This document shows, piece after piece, positions 8,469-16,451 of a DNA stretch of 54,273 nt; positions within the stretch are counted from its first letter, which is position 1; each line of letters begins with the position of its first letter. The notes under the pieces were generated by a model that saw nothing but the letters and a program-made list of their open reading frames with translations, ran no database searches and was not told the DNA's origin. The position numbers and the translations under genes were made by a program. This stretch comes from Patulibacter medicamentivorans (GTDB lineage: Bacteria; Actinomycetota; Thermoleophilia; Solirubrobacterales; Solirubrobacteraceae), in the NCBI RefSeq assembly GCF_000240225.1, contig NZ_AGUD01000227.1, positions 1 to 54,273 of the forward strand, read 5' to 3'.

Positions 8469-8560
8469 TCAGCCGCCCAGCTCGGGGGCGGCCAACGCGG
8501 CCAGCTCGGTCCGGTTGGCGACCCCGAGCTTGGCAAGCCGGTACGCGTGGCCGGGGCCGG
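8469..8560 (-). pseudogene. C-terminal relic of a LuxR-type HTH regulator
   Basis: On the minus strand the frame ending in TGA at 8469 reads HAYRLAKLGVANRTELAALA and then APELGG. This closely matches the recognition-helix end of LuxR domains, where a Val-x-x-His-x-Tyr-x-Leu helix precedes KLGV.NRTE. The helix-turn-helix before it and all upstream domains are missing, and no start codon gives a sensible gene. It is most simply the 3' end of a deleted regulator. Confidence 0.5.
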
Positions 8561-8595
8561 CGGCGCGGCGGCCGAGCGGCGATCCGGCCGTTGTG

Positions 8596-8624
8596 ACGTT
8601 TCGGTCGCCCAACGACCGGAACGT
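8596..8624. repeat. Hairpin repeat, copy 1
   Basis: Arms ACGTTTCGGTCG (8596-8607) and CGACCGGAACGT (8613-8624) with loop CCCAA; one mismatch, which is a G-U pair in RNA. The stem sequence is shared with the second hairpin 74 bp away. Confidence 0.7.
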
Positions 8625-8669
8625 CGCCGCCACGCCGCCACCGCACCACCGGCGACCCGACCGATGTGG

Positions 8670-8696
8670 CGTTCCGGTCGCTCAGCGACCGGAACG
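8670..8696. repeat. Hairpin repeat, copy 2
   Basis: Perfect 11-bp arms CGTTCCGGTCG (8670-8680) and CGACCGGAACG (8686-8696) with loop CTCAG. Almost the same stem as copy 1. There is no T-run on either side, so it is not a classical terminator. Confidence 0.75.
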
Positions 8697-8761
8697 TCCC
8701 GCTCCAGGCTCGCCTTGGCCTGCCCAACGCCCCGCATCGCCCCGGGCCCGGCCGCCACGCG

Positions 8762-10078
8762 TCAGGTCGTGTACTCGGCGTTGAGCGTCACGTACTCGTG
8801 GCCGAGGTCGCTGAAGTACAGCTCGCTCTCGTTGGCGTAGGCCGCGGCCGTCCCGGGGGCGCCGTCCTCGACCGTCGGCGCGCCGATCGTCACCTCGTAG
8901 TCGACCTCGGGGCCCTGGACCAGGGCCGCGAGCGCCGGCCGGTCGAAGGGGACCTCCTGGCCGTCGCGGCAGATCTCGACGCCCTCGATCCGAACGCCGA
9001 CCGGGGTCAGCCGCGGGCCGGGCAGGACCGCGCCGACGGCCTGGACGATCCGGCCCCAGTTGGGGTCGCCGCCGTAGAGGGCGGTCTTGACCAGCGGGCT
9101 GTTGCCGATCTGGCGGGCGACGCGCTCGCAGGCCGGGCCGTCGGGACCCTTGACCACGATCCGGCCGACCCGGCGGGCCCCCTCGCCGTCGGCGACGATC
9201 AGCAGCGCCAGCTGGCGCAGGAGGGCGTCGAGCGCCAGGCCGAAGCGCTGCTCGTCGGCGCTCTCGGGCGCGACCGCGATCCCGCTGGCGCCGGACGCGA
9301 TCAGGACCGCGGTGTCCGATGTCGAGAGCTGGCCGTCGACGGTGATCCGGTCGAAGCTGCGCTTGACGGTGACGCCCAGCAGCAGGTCGGCGGTGCGCGG
9401 CTCGAGGACCGCGTCGGTGGTGATGAAGCAGAGCATCGTCGCGAAGCTCGGCTGGATCATCCCGGCGCCCTTGCAGACCGCGTGCAGAGTGACCTCTCCA
9501 CCGGAGAGCGCGACCTTCAGCGTGGCGGTCTTCGGGAACAGGTCGGTGGTCTCGATCCCCCGCCGGAAGTCGTCGTCGCCGTCGGCGCGCAGCTGCTCGC
9601 CCGCGGTCGCGACCCCGCGCGGGACGACGTCCATCGGCAGCGGCACGCCGATCACGCCCGTGGCGGCGACCGCGACCCGGTCGGCGTCGACCCCGGCGGC
9701 CTCGGCCGCCGCCTGGCGAACCTGCCGGGCGGTCTCGAACCCGTCGCGACCGGTGCCGGCGTTGGCGTTGCCGCTGGTGACGACGACGGCCCGCAGCGCC
9801 TCGAGCCGCGACGTCTCGCGGGTGACCAGGACCGGCGGCGCCGCCGTGCCCGAGCGCGTGAACCGCGCCGCGCTGACCGCCTCGGGCGCGTCGCAGACCA
9901 GCAGCGCCACGTCGTGCTTGCCCGACGGCTTGATCCCGGCGTGGATCCCGGCGGCGCGAAACCCGAGCGGCAGCCCGCGGTCGGCGACTCCCACGATCGT
10001 GTCCGGGACCTCGACCCAGCGGGAGCGGAAGAACGGCGGAGCGGTCGCGGGCGTCGGGGCGGTGGTCGGGTCGGGCAT
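8762..10078 (-). CDS. argJ: Bifunctional ornithine acetyltransferase / N-acetylglutamate synthase
   Basis: Transfers the acetyl group from N-acetylornithine to glutamate, recycling acetyl in arginine synthesis, and in many species also makes N-acetylglutamate from acetyl-CoA. The 438-residue precursor is expected to cleave itself between Ala213 and Thr214 in the segment GAGMIQPSFATMLCFITTDA; Thr214 would be the nucleophile. TSGNANAGTG (about 101-110) and ATGVIGVPLPMD (about 139-150) are further family marks. The start ATG at 10078 has TACATT at 10086-10091, 7 nt upstream. Open frame continues far upstream, but that part belongs to relics. Confidence 0.94.
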   Translation of the reverse strand: MPDPTTAPTPATAPPFFRSRWVEVPDTIVGVADRGLPLGFRAAGIHAGIKPSGKHDVALLVCDAPEAVSAARFTRSGTAAPPVLVTRETSRLEALRAVVVTSGNANAGTGRDGFETARQVRQAAAEAAGVDADRVAVAATGVIGVPLPMDVVPRGVATAGEQLRADGDDDFRRGIETTDLFPKTATLKVALSGGEVTLHAVCKGAGMIQPSFATMLCFITTDAVLEPRTADLLLGVTVKRSFDRITVDGQLSTSDTAVLIASGASGIAVAPESADEQRFGLALDALLRQLALLIVADGEGARRVGRIVVKGPDGPACERVARQIGNSPLVKTALYGGDPNWGRIVQAVGAVLPGPRLTPVGVRIEGVEICRDGQEVPFDRPALAALVQGPEVDYEVTIGAPTVEDGAPGTAAAYANESELYFSDLGHEYVTLNAEYTT

Positions 10079-10443
10079 CGGGGCGAATGTAGCGGTGAAC
10101 CCGCGATGGAGGTGCCAACGCTGGGACGGCGTGATCATTGAAGGCGGCGCCGCGCCGGCGGGCTGCCGCGAGCGCTTGGCGCGGCGCCCGCGTGAGCGGG
10201 TTCGCCGCTGGGGCCCTCCACCCTCGTGGAAGACGACTTGGGCCCGGTAGCCGGAGTTGACGGGCGAAGGACAACCACCTTCGACGGCCGACAAGAATCG
10301 AACCGTCACCGAAGCCCCGGGAAGATCAGGCTGCATCATGGGCGCAGGACCTGCGGACGCCGCTGACGCGTCCCTTGGCGTTGGTCCGACGCGGCTGCAC
10401 CTGTCCGCCCCGAACTGCCGCGCCGCCGGCCCTCCTCCCGCGC
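10079..10443. other. Intergenic region upstream of argJ with gene debris
   Basis: About 365 bp. Apart from the argJ -10-like hexamer (10086-10091) and a relic of an EF-Tu-like domain (10220-10339, minus strand) I see no gene. It lies at the argJ side of a 1.5-kb block that separates argJ from argC. Confidence 0.5.
10220..10339 (-). pseudogene. Relic of an EF-Tu-like beta-barrel domain
   Basis: Starting from tandem ATGs at 10339, the minus-strand frame reads VTVRFLSAVEGGCPSPVNSG followed by YRAQVVFH. This resembles the opening of the EF-Tu domain-III-like barrel (RFL..EEGG..TP..SGYR.Q..F). After about 40 residues similarity is lost into Arg-rich frame, and the frame runs into argJ with no stop. 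It is probably a decayed fragment of a small stand-alone EF-Tu-domain protein. Confidence 0.4.
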
Positions 10444-10812
10444 TCAAGCCCGATAGCGAGGCCATCCATTCGGGCGGCCGGTCCCAGCCATCGGGGACCG
10501 CACAGCGGGCGGCGTCGCCCACACCGGCCGCCCGGTACGACCGATCCAAACGATCGCGACAGCACCCCCACCAGCGACGACACCGGCCAGCACCAGCGCA
10601 GGCACAAGCGGCGCACCCACGCCAATCGCGACCGCGATCAAGATCAAGCTCCCGCTCCAGACAGCGTCGGCCGCCGCACGACGCGCGTGCCGCAGATCCT
10701 CCACATCGAGAGCCGCCCCAGCAGGCAAGCGCCACGCGGCACGAGCCGCACGCACGGTCCCGGGCATCACCAACAGACCCCAGAACGCACCCACCAGCAC
10801 GATCGGCCTCAC
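10444..10812 (-). CDS. Small membrane protein (third gene of the block inserted between argC and argJ)
   Basis: A 122-residue protein with a hydrophobic segment near the start (VLVGAFWGLLVMPGTVRAA, about 5-23) and a longer double one in the middle (GSLILIAVAIGVGAPLVPAL and VLAGVVAGGGAVAIVWIG, about 54-92), so two or three transmembrane helices and a basic tail. Its start overlaps the stop of the preceding gene by 4 nt. No family was recognised. By position it could be an immunity-type partner of the toxin-like protein two genes upstream, but nothing in the sequence proves this. Confidence 0.55.
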   Translation of the reverse strand: MRPIVLVGAFWGLLVMPGTVRAARAAWRLPAGAALDVEDLRHARRAAADAVWSGSLILIAVAIGVGAPLVPALVLAGVVAGGGAVAIVWIGRTGRPVWATPPAVRSPMAGTGRPNGWPRYRA

Positions 10813-11183
10813 CGCCGAGGCTCCTTCCCGAACTGCTCAGGCGGGCGCCGCAGCACAGGCGGCGTCAGACGACGAGGACGACCGTACCGCGCCACGGTGA
10901 TCGCCAAACCCGCGAACACCATCGGCACGACAGCGAAGACACCAGCGACGACCTTCTCGACCGGCGACCCCTCGCCCGGGCCCACTGCCGCCAACACCAA
11001 CCCGAGGATCCCGAATGAGAATGCTGACAGGGCAATCGGGAGCGCCGCGGCGTGCTGCGCCACCCGATGCTGCCAACGCAATGGCACTTCGCCCTGCCAT
11101 CGCCAAGCGCGCCTCGCCATCAGCGCCCCGAGCAACGAGAAGAGGAACCCGACGCCAGCCAACATGAGCCCGTCCATGCTCAT
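10809..11183 (-). CDS. Small membrane protein (second gene of the inserted block)
   Basis: A 124-residue protein with three predicted membrane segments: LMLAGVGFLFSLLGALMA (about 6-23), ALPIALSAFSFGILGLVLAA (about 47-66) and VVAGVFAVVPMVFAGLAITV (about 78-97), then a basic Pro/Arg-rich tail. It overlaps both neighbours by 4 nt, so the three genes form one translationally coupled unit. Base use is slightly less GC-extreme than in the arg genes (for example AGCGAAGACACCAGC). The function is unknown. Confidence 0.6.
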   Translation of the reverse strand: MSMDGLMLAGVGFLFSLLGALMARRAWRWQGEVPLRWQHRVAQHAAALPIALSAFSFGILGLVLAAVGPGEGSPVEKVVAGVFAVVPMVFAGLAITVARYGRPRRLTPPVLRRPPEQFGKEPRR

Positions 11184-11605
11184 TCGCCCAGACCGAAGAG
11201 GTCGCTCAAGGCGTCGCCAGCCAGGCCGCCGACCGCAGAGCCAAGCCCGCCAAGGACCAACGAACAGGCTGGTGCACCGATGGTGCAGAGGCCGCCGGCT
11301 GTAGCTCCCACTCCACCGAGCGTAGCCGAGAACCCTGTCTTGATGGCGCTCCTTGCGACGTTCTTCCCGCGAGCGACGTCGTAGCCGAAGGCCCCCGCGG
11401 TTGCGAGCCCTCCAAGGAGCTTCGCCTGGCCCAGCCCTTGCTCCGCACGTGTGACGCTGTTGCCGAAGCGCCTGACGCGCCCGTCCTCGCGAAGCGTCGG
11501 AGCCCCGGTCAGGCGACGAGCCTTCAGCGATCTCTCGGCTCGCCCGGCACGACGCGTCGCAACGCGGGCGTCCCGGAGCGCATCTCCCTGCCAGCCGTTC
11601 GACAC
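11180..11605 (-). CDS. Glycine-zipper protein, probably the 5'-truncated end of a polymorphic-toxin-like protein
   Basis: A 141-residue frame from a GTG at 11605. The first half is Arg/Ala-rich (including RVATRRAGRAERSLKARRL). The C-terminal half is a glycine-zipper stretch (AGAFGYDVARGKNVARSAIK, then GGVGATAGGLCTIGAPACSL and GGLGSAVGGLAGDALSDLFG) of the kind found near the end of WXG/LXG-type secreted effectors. The frame is open upstream to the argC stop and reads AARRGPGEGLATIGGVSNGW, resembling the interior of such proteins rather than an N-terminus. It may therefore be a remnant. It is coupled to two membrane-protein genes. Confidence 0.5.
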   Translation of the reverse strand: MSNGWQGDALRDARVATRRAGRAERSLKARRLTGAPTLREDGRVRRFGNSVTRAEQGLGQAKLLGGLATAGAFGYDVARGKNVARSAIKTGFSATLGGVGATAGGLCTIGAPACSLVLGGLGSAVGGLAGDALSDLFGLGE

Positions 11606-11650
11606 ACCGCCGATGGTGGCCAGGCCCTCGCCCGGGCCGCGGCGCGCCGC

Positions 11651-12742
11651 TCAGGCCTGCAGGCCCTCGTCCTCGGGACGGCCGAAGGCCACGTTCAGCG
11701 ACTGGATCGCCTGCGACGAGGTGCCCTTCCAGAGGTTGTCGATCGCGCCGAAGGCCAGGATCCGTCCGGACAGCGGGTCGACGTGGGTGCGGATCCGGGC
11801 GATGTTGGTCGCCAGCACGTCGCGCATCCCCGGCTCGGCCTCGGTCAGCTCGACGAACGGCTCCTCGCCGTATGCCTCGCGGAACAGCTCCGCGACCTCG
11901 TCGGCGGTCACGTCGCGCGTCGGCCGGACGTAGCAGGACACCAGCTCGCCCTGGTCGACCGGCAGCAGGTGCGGGACGAAGACCGGCTGCAGCGCGGCGT
12001 CCATCCCCTGCCCCGCCAGCTCCTGGCGGATCTCGGGCTGGTGACGGTGCCCCGCGACCCCGTAGGCGTGGGCGTTCTCGGAGACCGCCACGTAGTGGGT
12101 CCCCCGCGCCAGCTTGCGGCCCGCGCCCGAGACCCCGGTCTTGGCGTCGATCACGACGTCGGCGACCAGCCCCGCCCGCGTCAGCGGCGCCAGGGTCAGG
12201 ATCGCCGCGGTCGGGAAGCAGCCCGGGCCGGCGATCAGGCGACTCGCCTCGCGGACCCCGGCCAGCGCGGCGCGGTGGACCTCGGGCAGGCCGTAGACCG
12301 CCGTCCCGAACAGGTCGGGCGCGACGTGGACGTCGCCGTACCAGTGGCGGTAGGTGTCGGCGTCGCGCAGCCGGAAGTCGGCCGAGAGGTCGAGCACCAG
12401 CAGCCCGGCGGCGTGCAGCGCCGCGACCGCCTCGCTCGACGCCCCGTGCGGGTAGGCCACGATCGCCACGTCGTGGGCGGCGGCGATCGCCTCGAGGTCC
12501 GGCTCCTGGAGCGCGACCGGCACGCGGTGGTGCGGGTACAGCTCGTCGAGCCGCATCCCCGCCTCGGCCCGCGCGGTGATCGCGCCGAGGGCGAAGTACG
12601 GGTGGCGGTGCAGCAGCGCGGCGGCGAGCGCCCCGGCGAACCCCGAGGCGCCGAGCACGGCGACCCGCGGCGCGTCGGCCGCCGACTGGGCGCTCTGGCC
12701 CGGCAGCGTGACCGACGACGTCCCACCTGCCCCCTCAACCAC
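11651..12742 (-). CDS. argC: N-acetyl-gamma-glutamyl-phosphate reductase
   Basis: NADPH-dependent reduction of N-acetylglutamyl phosphate to the semialdehyde, third step of arginine synthesis. A 363-residue protein with nucleotide-binding VAVLGASGFAGALAA (about 27-41), catalytic Cys in LIAGPGCFPTAAIL, and the substrate loop KTGVSGAGRKL. About 25 Ser/Ala/Gly-rich residues precede the fold. The start overlaps the end of pheT by 8 nt, so it is read from the pheST transcript. The usual next gene, argJ, is 1.57 kb away. Confidence 0.94.
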   Translation of the reverse strand: MVEGAGGTSSVTLPGQSAQSAADAPRVAVLGASGFAGALAAALLHRHPYFALGAITARAEAGMRLDELYPHHRVPVALQEPDLEAIAAAHDVAIVAYPHGASSEAVAALHAAGLLVLDLSADFRLRDADTYRHWYGDVHVAPDLFGTAVYGLPEVHRAALAGVREASRLIAGPGCFPTAAILTLAPLTRAGLVADVVIDAKTGVSGAGRKLARGTHYVAVSENAHAYGVAGHRHQPEIRQELAGQGMDAALQPVFVPHLLPVDQGELVSCYVRPTRDVTADEVAELFREAYGEEPFVELTEAEPGMRDVLATNIARIRTHVDPLSGRILAFGAIDNLWKGTSSQAIQSLNVAFGRPEDEGLQA

Positions 12743-15233
12743 GGAGCGTCCCTCCCACCCGCTCCGCCAGCGCGGCCACGATCCGCTCGCGGACGCCGCT
12801 GATCTCCTCGTCGTCGAGCGTCCGGTCGGCCGCCCGCAGCCGCACGTGCAGCGCCAGCGAGACCTGCCCCTCCGGGATCCCCGTCCCGCGGTAGGCGTCG
12901 AAGACGCCGACCTGCTCCAGCAGCGGCCCGCCGGCGCCGCGCGCCGCCTCGACCACCGACGCCGCGGTCACCTCGTCGTCGACGATCACCGCCAGGTCGA
13001 AGCGCGCGTCCGGGAACTGGCCGACGTCGCGGAAGTCGACGTCGGCGGGTACCAGCGGCAGCAGCTGGTCGAGGTCGATCATGAAGACCGCCACCTGCGG
13101 CAGGTCCCAGCGCTCGGCGACCCGCGGGTGGACCTCGCCGAGCAGGCCGACCTGCAGCGGCCCGTCCGGCCCGTCGCCGTTGCGGCGCGCGCCGCCCGCG
13201 GGCGTCACCAGCACCCGCGCGGCGCGCCCGGGGTGCAGGAACGCGACCTGGTCGGTCGCCTCGACCGACCAGCCGTCGATCCCGAGCGCGCCGAGAAGCG
13301 ACTCGAGCAGGCCCTTGGCGGCGAACAGGTCGTCCTGCACCAGCGCGGCGATCGCGAGGTGCTCGAACGGCATGTCGGGCCGCCGCGGGTCGGGCGCGTC
13401 GCGGAAGACGGTCCCGGTCTCGAAGATCCGGACGTCGTCGACGCCGCGGGCGCGGTTGCGGCGCGCGATGTCCAGCAGCGAGATCAGGATCGTCGGCCGC
13501 AGGACCGCGTGGTCCTCGCTGAGCGGGTTGTCCAGGCGCACCGCCGCGGCCCGCGGGTCGTCCGCCGAGAGGCCGAGCCGCTCGGCGGCGCCGGCGTCGG
13601 TGAACGACCAGCCGGCGACCTCCTGCAGGCCGCGGCCGACCAGCACGTCCTCGGCCCGCCGCCGGGCCCGCTGGGCGGGCGTCAGCGTCGCCGCGGTCAG
13701 CCGCCGGCGGACCGGCAGCGTCGGGGCCAGGTCGGCGACCACGCCGATCCGCGCGATCTCCTCGATCAGGTCGATCTCGCGGGTGATGTCGTCGCGCCGC
13801 TCCGACGGGACCAGCACCAGCTGCTCGCCCTCGCCTTCGGCCGTCTCCGGCGACGTGTCGGCGACCATGAACCCGAGCGACGCCAGCAGCTCGGCCTGCC
13901 GGCGCCGCGAGACCGCGGTCCCCAGCAGCCGGGTGACGCGCGCCTCGCGCAGGGCGATCGGCTGCTGCGCCGGCCGCTCGCGCCAGCCGCCGACGTCGAT
14001 CGTGCCGCCGACCTTGCGACCGCCGGTGACCTCGTGGATCAGCCGCGTGGCCAGCGCCTGCGCCCAGGCCGCCTGCTCGGGCGCGAGGCCCTTGGCGTTG
14101 CGCGAGGCGGCCTCGCTGAAGAGCCCCAGCCGCTGCGCGGTGCGGTGGATCGTCGGGCCGTCCCAGTTGGCGACCTCGAGCAGCACGCGGGTGGTTCCCT
14201 CGTGGACCTCGGAGCGGGCGCCGCCCATCACGGCGGCCAGCGAGGTGATCCCCTCGTCGTCGGCGATCACCAGCTCGCCGGCCTGGACCGTGCGCTCCTG
14301 GTCGTCGAGCGTCCGCAGCTGCTCGCCGTCGGTCGCCTCGCGCACCACCAGCAAGCCGCCGGCGATCCGATCGGCGTCGAAGGCGTGCAGCGGCTGGCCG
14401 GTCACCAGCATCACGTAGTTGGTGACGTCGACCACGTTGTTGATCGGCCGCTGGCCGGCCGCGGCCAGCCGCGCCTGCAGCCAGAGCGGCGACGGGCCGA
14501 CCGTGACGCCGTCGAACAGGCGGGCGGTGAAGCGCGGGCAGCGCGGCGTCCGGACCTCGACCGAGAAGCCGTCGATCGCGTCGCCGGCGGGGTCGGGATC
14601 GCCCGCCTCCTCGTCCAGTCCCCCGGCGCGGGTCCAGGGTGCCGGCCGCAGCGCGGCGCCGGTGGCGGCGGAGACCTCGCGCGCGATCCCGTACAGGCCC
14701 AGGCAGTCCGGGCGGTTGGGGGTGATCTCCAGCTCGAGCACGTCGTCGGCGTGCGGCAGCACGTCCGACAGCGGCGTCCCCGGCGGGATCTCGCGGGCGC
14801 CCGGGAGCTGCTCGTCGAGCGCCAGGATCCCGTCGTGGGCGTCGCCGATCCCCAGCTCGCGGGCGGAGCAGATCATCCCCTCGGAGACCTGCCCGCGGAG
14901 CTTCGCGCGCTTGATCTTCGTGCCGTCGGGCATCACCGTCCCGATCTGGGCGACCGGCACGACCTGGCCGGCGGCCACGTTCGGGGCGCCGCAGACGATC
15001 TGGACCGGCTCGTCCCCGCCGGTCGCGACGCGGCAGACCTTCAGCCGGTCGGCGTCGGGGTGCGGCTCGGTCGCCAGCACCCGGCCCACGACCACCGTCT
15101 CCGGCGTGAGGATCCCGTGGTGGAGCAGCCGATCGAGCTCGGTGCCGGTGACGTTGAGGCGGGCGGCGATCTCGGTCGCGTCGCGACCGGCGACGTCGAC
15201 GAGCTCGCCGAGCCAGCTGAGAGGAACCCTCAT
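12735..15233 (-). CDS. pheT: Phenylalanyl-tRNA synthetase, beta subunit
   Basis: Forms the alpha2-beta2 enzyme that charges tRNA-Phe. An 832-residue protein beginning MRVPLSWLGELVDVAG. Domains in order: tRNA-binding EMAP-like fold (about 42-155), B3/4 editing domain (about 210-390, with FDADRIAGG), B5 domain (about 400-480), the catalytic-like core (about 500-700, ILISLLDIARRNRARGVDDV) and a C-terminal anticodon-binding FDX domain. The ATG at 15233 overlaps the pheS stop as ATGA and has GGAG about 10 nt upstream; a GTG two codons earlier is less likely. Confidence 0.94.
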   Translation of the reverse strand: MRVPLSWLGELVDVAGRDATEIAARLNVTGTELDRLLHHGILTPETVVVGRVLATEPHPDADRLKVCRVATGGDEPVQIVCGAPNVAAGQVVPVAQIGTVMPDGTKIKRAKLRGQVSEGMICSARELGIGDAHDGILALDEQLPGAREIPPGTPLSDVLPHADDVLELEITPNRPDCLGLYGIAREVSAATGAALRPAPWTRAGGLDEEAGDPDPAGDAIDGFSVEVRTPRCPRFTARLFDGVTVGPSPLWLQARLAAAGQRPINNVVDVTNYVMLVTGQPLHAFDADRIAGGLLVVREATDGEQLRTLDDQERTVQAGELVIADDEGITSLAAVMGGARSEVHEGTTRVLLEVANWDGPTIHRTAQRLGLFSEAASRNAKGLAPEQAAWAQALATRLIHEVTGGRKVGGTIDVGGWRERPAQQPIALREARVTRLLGTAVSRRRQAELLASLGFMVADTSPETAEGEGEQLVLVPSERRDDITREIDLIEEIARIGVVADLAPTLPVRRRLTAATLTPAQRARRRAEDVLVGRGLQEVAGWSFTDAGAAERLGLSADDPRAAAVRLDNPLSEDHAVLRPTILISLLDIARRNRARGVDDVRIFETGTVFRDAPDPRRPDMPFEHLAIAALVQDDLFAAKGLLESLLGALGIDGWSVEATDQVAFLHPGRAARVLVTPAGGARRNGDGPDGPLQVGLLGEVHPRVAERWDLPQVAVFMIDLDQLLPLVPADVDFRDVGQFPDARFDLAVIVDDEVTAASVVEAARGAGGPLLEQVGVFDAYRGTGIPEGQVSLALHVRLRAADRTLDDEEISGVRERIVAALAERVGGTLRG

Positions 15234-16360
15234 GCCCACTGCTCCAGGACGCGGACGTCGTTCTCGTAGAGGAGCCGCAGGTCGGGCACCCCGTAGCGCA
15301 GCATCGCGATCCGCTCGATCCCCATCCCGAACGCGAAGCCCTGGACGGCCTCGGGGCTGTAGGCGTCGTCGCCGCGCGCCTCGCCGACCGAGCGCAGGAC
15401 GTTCGGGTCGACCAGGCCGGAGCCGAGGATCTCGATCCAGCCGGTGCCCTTGCAGAGGCCGCAGCGCGGATGGCCCGCGAGGTCCTCGCGGATCCCGGTG
15501 CCCTTGCAGGCGAAGCAGCTGACGTCGACCTCGACGCTCGGCTCGGTGAAGGGGAAGAAGTGCGGCCGCAGCCGGACCTCGCGCTCGTCGCCGAAGATCG
15601 AGCGGGCGAAGCTCAGCAGCACGCCCTTGAGGTCGGCCAGCGTGATGTCGACGTCGACCCAGAGCCCCTCGACCTGGTGGAACTGCGGGGTGTGGGTCGC
15701 GTCGCTGTCGGGGCGGTAGACGCGGCCCGGGACGATCACCGCGATCGGCGGATCCTCGCGCTCCATCGTCCGGATCTGCATCGGCGACGTGTGGGTCCGC
15801 AGCAGGCGGCCGCTGCCGCCGTCCTCGGCCCGCGGGTCGCCGGCCCGCTCGACGGCCGGCAGGTTCGCCGACGGCGCCAGGTAGAAGGTGTCGGAGCGGT
15901 CGCGCGCCGGATGGTTCGGCGCGTGGTTGAGGGCGTCGAAGTTGTAGTGGACCGTCTCCGTCTCGGGCCCCTCGAGGACGTCGAACCCGAGGCCCAGGAA
16001 GACGTCCTCGATCTCGCGCCGGACGCGCGTGATCAGGTGCAGCCCGCCGACCGGCTCGCGGCGGCCGGGAAGGGTCACGTCGACGCGGTCGGCGACGAGC
16101 CGGGCGTCGAGCTCGCCGGCGGCCAGCTCGGCGATCCGCGCCTCGAGCGTCTGCTGCAGCGCCTGGCGGGCCTGGTTGGCGGCCTTGCCGACGGGGCCGC
16201 GCTGCTCGGGCGGCAGCTCGCTGACCCCGCGCAGCATGTTGGGCAGCTCGGCCTTGCGCCCGAGGAGCCGCACCCGCAGCTCCTCCAGCTCGTCGGTGGT
16301 GGTGGCCGCCGCGACGTCCGCTTCTCCCGCGGCACGCAGCTGGGCGATCCGGTCGATCAT
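15230..16360 (-). CDS. pheS: Phenylalanyl-tRNA synthetase, alpha subunit
   Basis: Catalytic subunit, 376 residues, class II synthetase. An N-terminal coiled coil (about 1-90, LLGRKAELPNMLRGVSEL) is followed by motif 2 (THTPQFHQVEGLWVD) and motif 3 (GFAFGMGIERIAMLRYGVPD). A Cys-rich insert, CFACKGTGIRE..RCGLCKGTGW (about 285-315), is present. TACCAT at 16369-16374 lies 8 nt before the ATG, suggesting a leaderless transcript that carries pheS, pheT and argC. Confidence 0.95.
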   Translation of the reverse strand: MIDRIAQLRAAGEADVAAATTTDELEELRVRLLGRKAELPNMLRGVSELPPEQRGPVGKAANQARQALQQTLEARIAELAAGELDARLVADRVDVTLPGRREPVGGLHLITRVRREIEDVFLGLGFDVLEGPETETVHYNFDALNHAPNHPARDRSDTFYLAPSANLPAVERAGDPRAEDGGSGRLLRTHTSPMQIRTMEREDPPIAVIVPGRVYRPDSDATHTPQFHQVEGLWVDVDITLADLKGVLLSFARSIFGDEREVRLRPHFFPFTEPSVEVDVSCFACKGTGIREDLAGHPRCGLCKGTGWIEILGSGLVDPNVLRSVGEARGDDAYSPEAVQGFAFGMGIERIAMLRYGVPDLRLLYENDVRVLEQWA

Positions 16361-16451
16361 CGAAGGCGATGGTACGAGAACCGCGCCGCCGGACCCGGTG
16401 CGCCCGACGCTCGGCCGCGGTTCGAGTCCGGCGGGGCGGGCCTACGATCGT

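Larger units (their letters stand above)
8457..8761. other. Intergenic region between vapC and argJ: gene relic plus hairpins
   Basis: About 300 bp with no intact gene. It contains a LuxR C-terminal relic on the minus strand (8469-8560) and two near-identical hairpins (8596-8624, 8670-8696). It has the look of debris left beside the toxin-antitoxin insertion. Confidence 0.6.

Noticed and set aside
10220..10330. GGTTCGATTC, a possible tRNA T-arm on the minus strand
   Set aside because: The flanking bases do not form the 5-bp T stem, and no acceptor, D or anticodon stem could be placed.
10326..10625. 99-codon minus-strand frame overlapping the third gene of the inserted block
   Set aside because: It is out of frame with the coupled three-gene unit, and its product (Trp/Arg/Gly-rich) lacks the clear membrane helices of the frame I annotated.
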